A stretch of 64,000 bases of DNA, taken from contig NZ_WEGH01000002.1 of NCBI RefSeq assembly GCF_009604375.1, positions 1,326,073 through 1,390,072 of the forward strand. The letters are read 5' to 3'. Shown piece after piece: positions 50,370 to 57,938 of this stretch. The translations under genes and the position numbers were made by a program. Position 1 is the stretch's first letter. Every line of letters begins with the position of its first letter. The notes beneath the pieces are model-generated. The model was given only the letters and a program-made list of their open reading frames with translations. It was not told the DNA's origin and made no database searches. This DNA is from Actinomadura macrotermitis. GTDB taxonomy: Bacteria > Actinomycetota > Actinomycetes > Streptosporangiales > Streptosporangiaceae.

Positions 50370-51266
50370 ATGCACGACCACGTCGCGGACCCGGCGACCG
50401 AGGCCTTCGTCGCCCACCGCAACCTGCTCTTCACCGTCGCCTACGAGATCCTCGGCTCGGCCGCCGACGCCGAGGACGTCCTCCAGGAGGCCTGGCTGCG
50501 GTGGGCCGAGATCGACCTGGCGCAGGTCCGCGACCAGCGTGCGTTCCTCGTGCGCATCACGACCCGGCGGGCGCTCGACCGGCTGCGGGTCCTGCGGCGC
50601 CGCAAGGAGTCCTACGTCGGCCCGTGGCTGCCCGAGCCGCTGCTCACCGCCCCGGACGTCGCCGAGAACGCCGAGCTCGCCGAGAGCCTGTCCATGGCCA
50701 TGATGCTCGTCCTGGAGACGCTCTCGCCCACCGAGCGGGCCGTGTTCGTGCTGCGGGAGGTCTTCGACGTCGGCTACGACGAGATCGCCGAAGCCGTCGG
50801 CAAGACCCCCGCGGCGGTCCGCCAGATCGCGCACCGCTCCCGCAAGCACGTCGACGCCCGCCGCCCCCGCGAAGCGGTGTCCTCGCGCCAGGCGCGGGCC
50901 GCCCTCGCGTCGTTCCAGCACGCAGTGGAGACCGGCGACATCCAGGGCGTGCTCGACGTGCTCGCGCCCGACGTCGTCCTGATCAGCGACGGCGGCGGCG
51001 TCCGCAGCGCCGCGCTGCGGCCCGTCACGGGCCTGGTGAAGGTGGGCCGGCTCCTGCTGGCGTCCCTCGGCGACAAGGAGGGCAAGCTCACCGGCGAGCC
51101 CACCACCGTCAACGGCGACCCGGCGCTCCTGCTGCGCCTCGACGGCGAGCTCGACAGCGTCATGGCGCTCCACCTCGAAGAGGGCCTGGTCACCGGCCTC
51201 TACTTCATCCGCAACCCCGATAAGCTCACCCACATCGCCGCGGCCACCCCCCTCACCCTGGACTGA
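50370..51266 (+). CDS. ECF41/SigJ-type sigma factor with NTF2-like C-terminal domain
   Basis: 298 residues. ATG 50370 after a GAGG-type site. Region 2: HRNLLFTVAYEILGSAADAEDVLQEAWLRW. Region 4: LSPTERAVFVLREVFDVGYDEIAEAVGKTPAAVRQIAHRSRKH (cited in parts). The C-terminal SnoaL-like domain holds the subgroup's fingerprint SDGGG (LISDGGGVRSAAL) and NPDKL near the end (YFIRNPDKLTHI), both typical of ECF41. The fused domain replaces an anti-sigma factor. The operon with the FAD oxidoreductase and the promoter at 49111 fit autoregulation. Confidence 0.94.
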   Translation: MHDHVADPATEAFVAHRNLLFTVAYEILGSAADAEDVLQEAWLRWAEIDLAQVRDQRAFLVRITTRRALDRLRVLRRRKESYVGPWLPEPLLTAPDVAENAELAESLSMAMMLVLETLSPTERAVFVLREVFDVGYDEIAEAVGKTPAAVRQIAHRSRKHVDARRPREAVSSRQARAALASFQHAVETGDIQGVLDVLAPDVVLISDGGGVRSAALRPVTGLVKVGRLLLASLGDKEGKLTGEPTTVNGDPALLLRLDGELDSVMALHLEEGLVTGLYFIRNPDKLTHIAAATPLTLD

Positions 51267-51267
51267 C

Positions 51268-51789
51268 ATGGACTTCGACCGAGCACGCCGACTCGCCGAG
51301 CTGCGCCGGCGGAGCGCCGCGTTGTCGGCGTTCGTGGCCGCCTGCGCCGGCGACCGGGAACGCGCACGCGAGGCCGGACGGCTGGCCGGGCAGGTGTTCG
51401 CCGCCGACCTGGCCGACGTGGAAGCCGCCGAAGAGGCCGCCGAGACACTGGCCCGGTGGGCGGACGACCTGCGGGAACACCCGCACCGCCCGACCGAGCC
51501 GGGCCCTGAGGAAGCCGACCTGCGGATGCGCGACCACCTCAAGGACGTCGTGCGCGACCACCTGCCGGTCGAGTTCCGCGACTGGATGTCGGAGGCCCGG
51601 CTCAGCCTGGAGTTCGGCTTCCGGGCCATGAGCCGCGCATCGGATCCACGCATCCGCGAAAAGGCGGCCTACATCTACGGGCGCGGCACCATGGCCCTGG
51701 AACTGGGCCACCGCGAGGCGGCGGACCGCGAACTCGAGCGACTGCGGGAGCTGGAAGACGATCAGCGGCGGCCCTCCAGCGCGGTGTAG
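51268..51789 (+). CDS. Helical protein of unknown function
   Basis: 173 residues. The ATG is one base after the sigma stop, so it is probably translationally coupled. The whole protein looks alpha-helical and highly charged (RARRLAELRRRSAALSAFVAA, AAEEAAETLARWADDLREH, and a last segment REAADRELERLRELEDDQRR), with no signal peptide or membrane helix. No family recognised. It could be a cofactor for the sigma factor, but position is the only hint. Its 3' end overlaps the convergent small gene at 51762. Confidence 0.7.
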   Translation: MDFDRARRLAELRRRSAALSAFVAACAGDRERAREAGRLAGQVFAADLADVEAAEEAAETLARWADDLREHPHRPTEPGPEEADLRMRDHLKDVVRDHLPVEFRDWMSEARLSLEFGFRAMSRASDPRIREKAAYIYGRGTMALELGHREAADRELERLRELEDDQRRPSSAV

Positions 51790-51929
51790 AGCTCGATGGC
51801 CGAGCGCGCCTGGACGAACTCGTGCCGGCCGCGCACCGCCGTCCACACGCCCCGCCCCGGATCATGGACGAACCCCCAGGTGGGGAAGGCGGTGCGCAGC
51901 CGCGCCAGCCAGACCGACGGCGGGGTCAT
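51762..51929 (-). CDS. Small hypothetical protein, 55 residues
   Basis: ATG 51929 overlaps the ATPase stop (ATGA). The sequence MTPPSVWLARLRTAFPTWGF, then VHDPGRGVWTAVRGRHEFVQARS, has regular strand-turn patterns. Small proteins of this look often follow anti-sigma-type ATPases in actinomycetes. The 3' end overlaps the convergent gene by 28 bp. Function unknown. Confidence 0.65.
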   Translation of the reverse strand: MTPPSVWLARLRTAFPTWGFVHDPGRGVWTAVRGRHEFVQARSAIELYTALEGRR

Positions 51930-52309
51930 GAGACCGGCAGGTCCAGCAGGGCGTAGACGGACTTGCCGCCCGCGGGCTCGGCGCGCTGCCCCCACTCCCG
52001 CGCCAGCGCCTCGACGATCACCAGCCCGCGCCCGCCGTCCGGCGACGGGGTGATCACGGCCCGGCCGGGGCTCGTGTCGTAGACCTCGATGCGCAGCACG
52101 GCCCGCTGCCGCACCAGCCGGAAGCCGATGAGGGAACGCGGCCGGGCCCGCACGGCGTTCGTGATCAGCTCGGACGCGACGAGCAGGGCGTCGTCGACCA
52201 GGGCGCAGAGCCCCCACTTGCGCAGGTGCGCCTCGGCCAGGTCGCGCAGCAGGCCGACGGCGGACGGCGTGGCGATCATCGCGCGCTCGAAGGTTTCCTC
52301 GGCCATCAT
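51926..52309 (-). CDS. Anti-sigma-factor-type ATP-binding protein (HATPase_c_2)
   Basis: 127 residues from the ATG at 52309, which follows AGGGACGGG; an in-frame ATG at 52345 is possible. The GHKL fold shows LLRDLAEAHLRKWGL, the N box ASELITNAVRARP, the G1 box VYDTSPGRAVITPSPDGGRGLVIVEALAREWG (in parts) and a closing strand SVYALLDLPVS. These single-domain proteins act as serine kinases or binding partners of anti-anti-sigma factors. Members divergent from XRE-DUF5753/DUF397 pairs recur in actinomycete genomes and are implicated in development and secondary metabolism. Confidence 0.88.
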   Translation of the reverse strand: MMAEETFERAMIATPSAVGLLRDLAEAHLRKWGLCALVDDALLVASELITNAVRARPRSLIGFRLVRQRAVLRIEVYDTSPGRAVITPSPDGGRGLVIVEALAREWGQRAEPAGGKSVYALLDLPVS

Positions 52310-52437
52310 CACCCGTCCCTGGAGGCGTTCACGGAGCGTCGGCATTCCGTCGCGTTGCGCTTCCAAGCGTGCCTTCGGCGGCCTATCCTGAGAATGCGAA
52401 GGATCGCCACGCAGCGCGACGGCGAAAGGCAGCCCCC

Positions 52438-53262
52438 ATGCCCCGACCGCCCGACCCGATAGACGGCACAAAGAGCATTTATGCCGTATTCGCCTACGAA
52501 CTCCGCCGCCAGCGCGAGGCCCGCGGCCTGTCCCAGGACGGCCTGGCCAAGGAGCTCTACATGGCCCGCTCCACCATCCAGGCCTACGAGGGCCAGACCC
52601 ACGCCCCGGACGAGGACTTCGCCAAGCTCGCCGACGAGTACTGCGGCACGGGCGAGCTGTTCTGGCTCCTCTGGCACCACGCCCAGCGCGAGCACCTGGG
52701 AGGGTGGAAGGCGGAATTCGCCAATGTGGCAGAACAGGACGCTCGGCAAGTATGGATGTATCAGACGCTGGTGATTCCTGGACTTCTCCAAAATGAGGAA
52801 TACATCCGAGCCCTCTATGGGGCGGCGCGTCTGCCCCCCGAGAGGGTGGAAGCGGGTGTGGCGGAGCGCCTCCAGCGACAGACTCTCCTCGGCCGAGAGA
52901 ACCCGCCGCTGCTGTGGATCTTGATCCATGAGGCCGCTTTGCGGAGACTCGTAGGCGGACCGGAGGTGATGGTCTCTCAGTTGGAGCACTTGCTCCAGCT
53001 GATGACCTTGCACCATGTCGCACTCCAGATCATCCCGCTGACATGCGGCGCTGATCTTGGAGGAACGGCCGGTGGGCACATCATCTGGGAATTGCCGGAT
53101 CGAGACTTGGCGTACGTAGAGGCATCCACCAGTTGCCGCCTCGTGCGGGATACCGCCGAGGTCAAGGAGGCCAGGGTGTTGCATGAGCGGCTCAGGCTCG
53201 AAGCATTGCCTCAGTCGGAGTCCTGCAAGCTGATCATGAGCATTGTGGAGAGCCACAAGTGA
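52438..53262 (+). CDS. XRE-family regulator with DUF5753 domain (WhiJ-like)
   Basis: 274 residues from ATG 52438. The HTH lies at about 20-75 (AYELRRQREARGLSQDGLAKELYMARSTIQAYEGQTHAPDEDFAKLADEYCGTGELFW, in parts). The rest is DUF5753: LGGWKAEFANVAEQDARQVWMYQTLVIPGLLQNEEYIRALY in parts, LLWILIHEAALRRLVGGPEVM, LMTLHHVALQIIPLTCGADLG. In Streptomyces, WhiJ-type proteins of this kind bind DNA and are modulated by a small DUF397 partner encoded next to them. Here the stop overlaps the first of four DUF397 starts (GTGA). Base composition drops slightly in the second half (more A/T third positions). Confidence 0.94.
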   Translation: MPRPPDPIDGTKSIYAVFAYELRRQREARGLSQDGLAKELYMARSTIQAYEGQTHAPDEDFAKLADEYCGTGELFWLLWHHAQREHLGGWKAEFANVAEQDARQVWMYQTLVIPGLLQNEEYIRALYGAARLPPERVEAGVAERLQRQTLLGRENPPLLWILIHEAALRRLVGGPEVMVSQLEHLLQLMTLHHVALQIIPLTCGADLGGTAGGHIIWELPDRDLAYVEASTSCRLVRDTAEVKEARVLHERLRLEALPQSESCKLIMSIVESHK

Positions 53263-53453
53263 TCCACCGCATCGAGTGGCGCAAAGCCGGCAGCAGCAAG
53301 ATCGAGGGGGAGTGCGTCGAGCTGTCCACCAACGCCACCGAGGTCACCTACATCCGTGATTCCAAGGATCCGCACGGTCCGCGCCTGGCTTTACGGGCCG
53401 CCGGCCTGGCCGCCTTGGTCGGCCGGATCAAGTCCGGGGCCCTGGACCTCTGA
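53259..53453 (+). CDS. DUF397 protein, copy 1
   Basis: 64 residues from GTG 53259, overlapping the regulator stop. Family pattern: IEWRKAGSSKIEGECVELST, YIRDSKDPHGPRLALRAAGL and a helical end LAALVGRIKSGALDL. It is the standard DUF397 strand-rich fold in which W-R-K-S-S, C-V-E and R-D-S-K are conserved. Such small proteins are partners of XRE-DUF5753 regulators and may counteract them. Confidence 0.93.
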   Translation: MIHRIEWRKAGSSKIEGECVELSTNATEVTYIRDSKDPHGPRLALRAAGLAALVGRIKSGALDL

Positions 53454-53485
53454 GCTTTGCCACCTTTGAACGTGGAGGTCATGCA

Positions 53486-53683
53486 GTGATCGACGGCATC
53501 GAGTGGCGCAAGGCCGGGCAGAGCAGCACGCAGGGGGGCGAGTGCGTCGAGCTGTCCACCAACATCGCCGAGGTCACCTACATATGTGATTCCAAGGACC
53601 CGCATGGTCCGCGCCTGGCTTTACGGGCCGCCGATCTGGCCGCCTTGGTCGGCCGGATCAAGTCCGGATTCCTAGATCTCTAA
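53486..53683 (+). CDS. DUF397 protein, copy 2
   Basis: 65 residues from GTG 53486; GGAGG lies 7 nt upstream. Nearest to copy 1, with identical stretches VELSTN, DSKDPHGPRLALRAA and LAALVGRIKSG. It differs by QSSTQGG in the loop before the conserved Cys and a YICDS in place of YIRDS, which adds a second Cys. Ends in TAA. Confidence 0.92.
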   Translation: MIDGIEWRKAGQSSTQGGECVELSTNIAEVTYICDSKDPHGPRLALRAADLAALVGRIKSGFLDL

Positions 53684-53715
53684 GCTCCGCCATTCTCGAA
53701 CGTGGAGGTCATGCA

Positions 53716-53910
53716 GTGATCGATGGCATTGAGTGGCGCAAGGCCAACAACAGCAGGACCAACAATGAATGCGTCGAGCTGTCCACGAACGTCGCCGACG
53801 TCACCCTCATCCGTGACTCCAGGGACCCGCACGGCCCGCGCCTGACCCTGCGCCCCGTCGGCCTGGCCGTCCTCGTCGGCCGAATCAAGTCCGGAGCCTT
53901 GGACCTCTGA
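53716..53910 (+). CDS. DUF397 protein, copy 3
   Basis: 64 residues from GTG 53716 with the same spacer and ribosome site. WRKANNSRTNNECVELST keeps the Trp and Cys. The second half is DSRDPHGPRLTLRPVGLAVL, closer to copy 4 than to copies 1-2, suggesting pairwise duplication. Confidence 0.92.
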   Translation: MIDGIEWRKANNSRTNNECVELSTNVADVTLIRDSRDPHGPRLTLRPVGLAVLVGRIKSGALDL

Positions 53911-53942
53911 GCTCCGCCACCCACGAACGCGGAGGCCATGCA

Positions 53943-54143
53943 ATGAGCAACGACATCGAGTGGCGCAAGTCGAGCCGCAGCAACACTTCAACGAGCGGCG
54001 AGTGCGTTGAGCTGTCCACCAACGTCACCGAGGTCACCCACGTTCGTGATTCCAAGGACTCGCGCGGCCCGCGCCTGACCCTGCGCCCCGCCGGCTTGGC
54101 GGCCCTCGTCGGCCAGATCAAATCCGGCGCCCTAGACCTCTGA
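53943..54143 (+). CDS. DUF397 protein, copy 4
   Basis: 66 residues. The only copy with an ATG start. WRKSSRSNTSTSGECVELST is the most canonical DUF397 head of the four, so this may be the ancestral unit (inference). The tail LTLRPAGLAALVGQIKSGALDL has Gln for Arg. Confidence 0.93.
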   Translation: MSNDIEWRKSSRSNTSTSGECVELSTNVTEVTHVRDSKDSRGPRLTLRPAGLAALVGQIKSGALDL

Positions 54144-54175
54144 GTCCCACCGCCCCCGAAGGTAGAGGCCATGCG

Positions 54176-54232
54176 GCGCTCGCCGATCTGGCCGTGCTGC
54201 TGGAGTTCTGGGAGTCCGCCCAGGGCTGCTGA
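54176..54232 (+). pseudogene. Truncated fifth DUF397 copy
   Basis: Exactly 32 nt after copy 4's stop, where a start is expected, the frame instead reads ALADLAVLLEFWESAQGC and a stop. It matches the LAALVGRIKSG C-terminal helix region. The start and about 45 codons are missing, so this is a deletion remnant whose leader and tail remain. The spacer itself is conserved. Confidence 0.6.
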
Positions 54233-54414
54233 CGCCGGTTCGGCCCACCTCACCTCGTCGCCCTCGTCCGCCCGCCGACAGAGCAACCCCGGCGGTATCT
54301 GCACAGTCGATGGAAAACATGACACAAGGTGTCTGGTTTCGCGGCGAGCATGGGTCGCCGGTCGCGTCGATGGAGAGCGCGGGCCGAGCCCTACGGACAC
54401 AGACGAGGATCCCC

Positions 54415-54933
54415 ATGCGCGAAACGCGAGAAGATCTCGAAGAGCTGCAGGCCCTGCTGGACGCCTCCCTCTCCCGTGCCACCTCGCATCTCCGCTCGAT
54501 CATCAATGCCGAGAGCACGCTGACCGCGGCGGAGCTCACCGGAGTCCTCACCGGGATGTGCACCCTGGCGGTGTCCACGGTGACGGCGAAGGGCGAGCCG
54601 CGGATCAGCGGGGCGGACGGGCACTTCCTGCGCGGCAAGTGGCACTTCGGCACGGCGCGCACCGCCGCCAAGGCCCGGCATCTGGCCGCCCGTCCCGCCG
54701 TCAGCGTCGCGCACATGCGCGGTGAGGATCTGGGCGTGTTCACGCACGGCACGGTGGAGGTCCTCAACCCTCCGGGCGGCGAGCCGGCCGCGGACTGGCC
54801 GGACCTGCTCGCCTACTTCAAGGACTTCTACGGCGACGACCTCTTCGACTGGGACAACGACGTGGTCTACTACCGGCTGCACCCGCACTGGATGAGCGTC
54901 TACGCCCCCAAGCTCGCTGCGGCGTCCCGTTGA
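54415..54933 (+). CDS. Pyridoxamine 5'-phosphate oxidase-like (PPOX) protein
   Basis: 172 residues. ATG 54415 with GAGGA 8 nt upstream; an earlier in-frame ATG lacks a site. An N-terminal helical segment (RETREDLEELQALLDASLSRA) is followed by the split beta-barrel: LAVSTVTAKGEPRISGADGHFLRGKWHFGTARTAAKARHLAARPAVSVAHMRGEDL (in parts). The barrel should bind FMN, F420 or heme; actinomycete members with this shape often use F420. The stop overlaps the TTG of the UvrA-like gene, so the two are coupled. Confidence 0.88.
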   Translation: MRETREDLEELQALLDASLSRATSHLRSIINAESTLTAAELTGVLTGMCTLAVSTVTAKGEPRISGADGHFLRGKWHFGTARTAAKARHLAARPAVSVAHMRGEDLGVFTHGTVEVLNPPGGEPAADWPDLLAYFKDFYGDDLFDWDNDVVYYRLHPHWMSVYAPKLAAASR

Positions 54934-57404
54934 GCGGCGTGCGGGGCGTCGCGGGTACGGGGCGCGAGACCATCGACGTGGTGGGGGCTCGCACCAACAA
55001 TCTGCGGAACGTGTCGGTGAGCATCCCCAAGGGCCTGCTCGTCGCCTTCACCGGGGTGAGCGGCAGCGGCAAGACCTCGCTGGCCGTCGACACCCTGCAC
55101 AGCGAGGCCCAGCTGCGGTATCTGGAGGGGCTCTCGCCGTTCGTGCGGCAGTACATCACCCAGCGCAACCGCCCGAAGGTCGACCGCATCCGGGGGCTCG
55201 GCGCGACGCTCGCGGTCGACCAGCGCCGCCTGAACCGCAACCCCCGCTCCACGGTCGCGACGATCACCGGCATCGACGGGCACCTGGGGCTGCTGTACTC
55301 GCGCCTTCCGGGAGTCGGCCCGGCGGCGGAGAGCGGGGACGGGCAGCTGACGACCGCCCACTTCGACCGCAACTCCCCGGAAGGGGGCTGCGCGGACTGC
55401 CACGGGGTGGGCGGACGCTGGCAGGCGCAAGAGGATCTGGTCATCACCCATCCGGAGCTCCCGCTCTTCGAGGGGGCTTCGCCCTGGTTCGCGAAGTGGC
55501 GGTCGGGGGAGCACATGTTCGTCCCGGCGCTCGCCGAGAAACGGGGCGTGGACCTCGGGCGGCCGTGGCGGTCGCTGCCTGAGGAGTTCCGTCACTGCGT
55601 CCTGTACGGAACGGGCGACGAGACGATCGAGGCGTCCGTCGGCGTACCGACCAAGAACGGGTCGGCCCTGATGACCTACACCTCGAGCGGGCCGCTGCGG
55701 GGCGCGCTCGCCGAGGTGGAGCGGGTGTTCGTGAACGCCCAGACCTCCAGCGCCAAGCAGCGTTACCTGCCGTACATGCGCAAGCGGCCCTGCGCCACCT
55801 GCGGCGGCAGCGGTTACGACCAGGTGGCCAGGTCGGTGCGGCTCGGCGGGCTGACGTATCCCGACCTGATCGAGGTGGAGGTACGGGAAGTGCGCGGCTG
55901 GGCGGAGCGCGTGGCGGACGGCCTGGGCGCCCGGCAGCGCGAGGTGGGCGAGCCGCTGCTGCAGGACCTGGACCGCAGGCTCGCGATCCTGGACCGGCTC
56001 GGCCTGGCCCATCTCCAGCTGTCCCGGAGCGCGGCGACGCTGTCCGGGGGCGAGTTGCAGCGGACCCGGCTCGCCGCCCAGCTCGGCACCGAGCTGAGCG
56101 GCATCGTCTTCGTCCTGGACGAGCCCGGGGCCGGGCTGCACCCGGTGGACAAGGCGCACCTGCTCGACATCGCCCTGGAGGTGCGCGCGGCCGGCAACAC
56201 GGTGCTCCTCGTCGAGCACGACCCCGAGCTGATCGCCCGGGCCGACTGGGTGATCGACATGGGGCCCGGCGCGGGCCGCCTCGGCGGCGAGGTCCTGGTG
56301 TCGGGCCCTCCCGCCGACGTGGCCGCTCATCCGGCGTCGCTGACCGGGCGCCATCTCGCCGGCGCGGGCCCGCGGCTGCGCCGGTCCCGCCGCCCGGTCA
56401 CCGGCGGCACCGGCTGGGTGGAGCTGCACGGTCTTCGCGCGCACAACGTGACCGCGGACCTGGTGCGCTTCCCGGCCGGCCGGCTCACCTGCCTGACCGG
56501 GGTGAGCGGCAGCGGCAAGAGCAGCCTGCTCGCCGCGCTCGGGGCGGGCGCGGCGGCCGCCCTCGACGGGACGGCGACCGGCACGGTGCGCGAGGTGACC
56601 GGCCTCGCGGGGTTCGGCTGGGTCGCCGTCGTCGACCAGGAGCCGCTCGGCCGGACGCCGCGGTCCAACCCGGCCACGTACAGCAAGGCGTTCGACATCG
56701 TCCGCCGGTTGTTCGCCGAGGCCGGGACGGGGGTCGACGCCTCCTGGTTCAGCTTCAACACCGCGGACGGCGGCCGTTGCGAGACCTGCACCGGCTACGG
56801 CCGGAAACTGGTCGACATGCACTTCCTGCCGGACGTGTGGGTGGTCTGCGACGTGTGCGAGGGCAGGCGCTACAAGCCGGAGGCGCTGGAGATCAGGTAC
56901 CAGGGGCTGGCCATCGACCAGGTGCTGGAGCTGACCGTCGCCGAGGCCGTGGCGCGGTTCTCCGGGCCCCCGCGGCTCGTGGAGATCCTGGGGGCCTTGG
57001 ACCAGGTCGGGCTCGGCTATCTGCAGCTCGGCCAGAGCGCCACGGAGCTGTCCGGCGGCGAGGCGCAGCGGCTGAAGCTGGCGTCGGCGATCCAGCGCGG
57101 CGCGTCGAGCCGCAAGGCCGGGCTCGTCGTGCTCGACGAGCCGGTCTCGGGCCTGCACCCGTCCGACGTCCAGCGGGTGGTGGACGCGCTCGACGTGCTG
57201 CTCGACTCGGGCAACACCGTCGTCGTGGCCGAACACGACATCCCCGTCGCCGCGTCCGCGGACTGGGTGATCGACCTCGGGCCGGGGGCCGGCCCGGACG
57301 GGGGCGCGGTGGTCGCGGAGGGCACTCCGGACGCCGTCGCGGCGGCGGACACCCCGACGGCCGGTTTCTTCCGGCGGTACGCGGCGGGCCTGCCGCTTCT
57401 CTGA
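54930..57404 (+). CDS. UvrA-like ABC ATPase (drug self-resistance type)
   Basis: 824 residues. TTG 54930 overlaps the PPOX stop (TTGA); GTG 54939 is an alternative. Two UvrA-type ATPase halves: Walker A GVSGSGKTSLA (about 42) and GVSGSGKSSLL, signatures LSGGELQRTRL and LSGGEAQRLKL, Walker B VFVLDEPGAGLHP and LVVLDEPVSGLHP. CxxC zinc pairs are CADCHG, CATCGG, CETCTG and CDVCEG. It is about 130 residues shorter than housekeeping UvrA. Such shortened proteins (DrrC-like) protect producers or tolerant strains from DNA-binding drugs. Confidence 0.93.
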   Translation: MSGVRGVAGTGRETIDVVGARTNNLRNVSVSIPKGLLVAFTGVSGSGKTSLAVDTLHSEAQLRYLEGLSPFVRQYITQRNRPKVDRIRGLGATLAVDQRRLNRNPRSTVATITGIDGHLGLLYSRLPGVGPAAESGDGQLTTAHFDRNSPEGGCADCHGVGGRWQAQEDLVITHPELPLFEGASPWFAKWRSGEHMFVPALAEKRGVDLGRPWRSLPEEFRHCVLYGTGDETIEASVGVPTKNGSALMTYTSSGPLRGALAEVERVFVNAQTSSAKQRYLPYMRKRPCATCGGSGYDQVARSVRLGGLTYPDLIEVEVREVRGWAERVADGLGARQREVGEPLLQDLDRRLAILDRLGLAHLQLSRSAATLSGGELQRTRLAAQLGTELSGIVFVLDEPGAGLHPVDKAHLLDIALEVRAAGNTVLLVEHDPELIARADWVIDMGPGAGRLGGEVLVSGPPADVAAHPASLTGRHLAGAGPRLRRSRRPVTGGTGWVELHGLRAHNVTADLVRFPAGRLTCLTGVSGSGKSSLLAALGAGAAAALDGTATGTVREVTGLAGFGWVAVVDQEPLGRTPRSNPATYSKAFDIVRRLFAEAGTGVDASWFSFNTADGGRCETCTGYGRKLVDMHFLPDVWVVCDVCEGRRYKPEALEIRYQGLAIDQVLELTVAEAVARFSGPPRLVEILGALDQVGLGYLQLGQSATELSGGEAQRLKLASAIQRGASSRKAGLVVLDEPVSGLHPSDVQRVVDALDVLLDSGNTVVVAEHDIPVAASADWVIDLGPGAGPDGGAVVAEGTPDAVAAADTPTAGFFRRYAAGLPLL

Positions 57405-57414
57405 GACGCCGGCT

Positions 57415-57843
57415 CTAGATCCGGTCGAACAGGTCCGTCACCTTGCCGATGACCCGGATCGCGGCCTGCAGGTCCTCGGGCGGGACGTCCGACAGCGCCT
57501 GCTGCCACCGCTGCCGCCATCGCTCGCGGGCCTCGGCGACGAGCGCGCGGCCGTCGTCGGTGAGGACGACCTGGACCGCGCGCCGGTCGGTGCGGCTGCG
57601 CTCGCGCCGGATCACGCCCTTGGCCTCCAGGGCGTCCAGCATGCCGGTCATGGTCGCCGGGGTGACGTCGGCGTAGTCGGCCAGCTGCCGCGCGGTGGCC
57701 TGCCCCGCCTCGGCCAGGCCGTCCAGCGCGCGCAGCTGGGTTCCGGACAGGTCGCCGCCGGCCTGCTCGCGGCCGCGCTTGCGGCGGAAGGCCGTGAACA
57801 GCCCGGCGACCGCCTGTTCCACCTGCTCGGTCTCGGTGCCCAT
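57415..57843 (-). CDS. MarR-family transcriptional regulator
   Basis: 142 residues from ATG 57843. Winged helix at about 33-105: GTQLRALDGLAEAGQATARQLADYADVTPATMTGMLDALEAKGVIRRERSRTDRRAVQVVLTDDGRALV (in parts), with the wing SRTDRRAVQV. It is divergent from an MFS exporter, the classical arrangement for a drug-responsive repressor. Ends 11 bp after the convergent UvrA-like gene, with no clear terminator. Confidence 0.95.
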   Translation of the reverse strand: MGTETEQVEQAVAGLFTAFRRKRGREQAGGDLSGTQLRALDGLAEAGQATARQLADYADVTPATMTGMLDALEAKGVIRRERSRTDRRAVQVVLTDDGRALVAEARERWRQRWQQALSDVPPEDLQAAIRVIGKVTDLFDRI

Positions 57844-57889
57844 GTTCGGATCCTAACAGTCTGGTCCCTAGTTGTATGGACATGTAATC

Positions 57890-57913
57890 TACGGAGCCAT
57901 ATTGTACGGAGCC
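57890..57913. promoter_or_regulatory. Direct repeats in the MarR/MFS control region
   Basis: TACGGAGCC occurs at 57890-57898 and 57905-57913, 15 bp apart, in an AT-rich 95-bp divergent gap. Possible binding sites of the MarR protein, although direct rather than inverted. Confidence 0.45.
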
Positions 57914-57938
57914 TAATCAATTTGGACGGAGGTCCCCC

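Larger units (their letters stand above)
53259..54232 (+). repeat. Tandem array of DUF397 genes, four intact and one truncated
   Basis: Gene starts at 53259, 53486, 53716 and 53943 give periods of 227, 230 and 227 bp. Every spacer is exactly 32 nt and ends GAGGYCATGCR. A fourth 32-nt spacer (54144-54175) leads into the truncated fifth unit. The copies are more similar to each other than separate families would be, so this is recent local amplification. Confidence 0.9.

Noticed and set aside
53259..54143. Toxin-antitoxin reading of the XRE/DUF397 locus
   Set aside because: XRE-DUF5753/DUF397 pairs are known developmental regulator systems; no toxin motif is visible.
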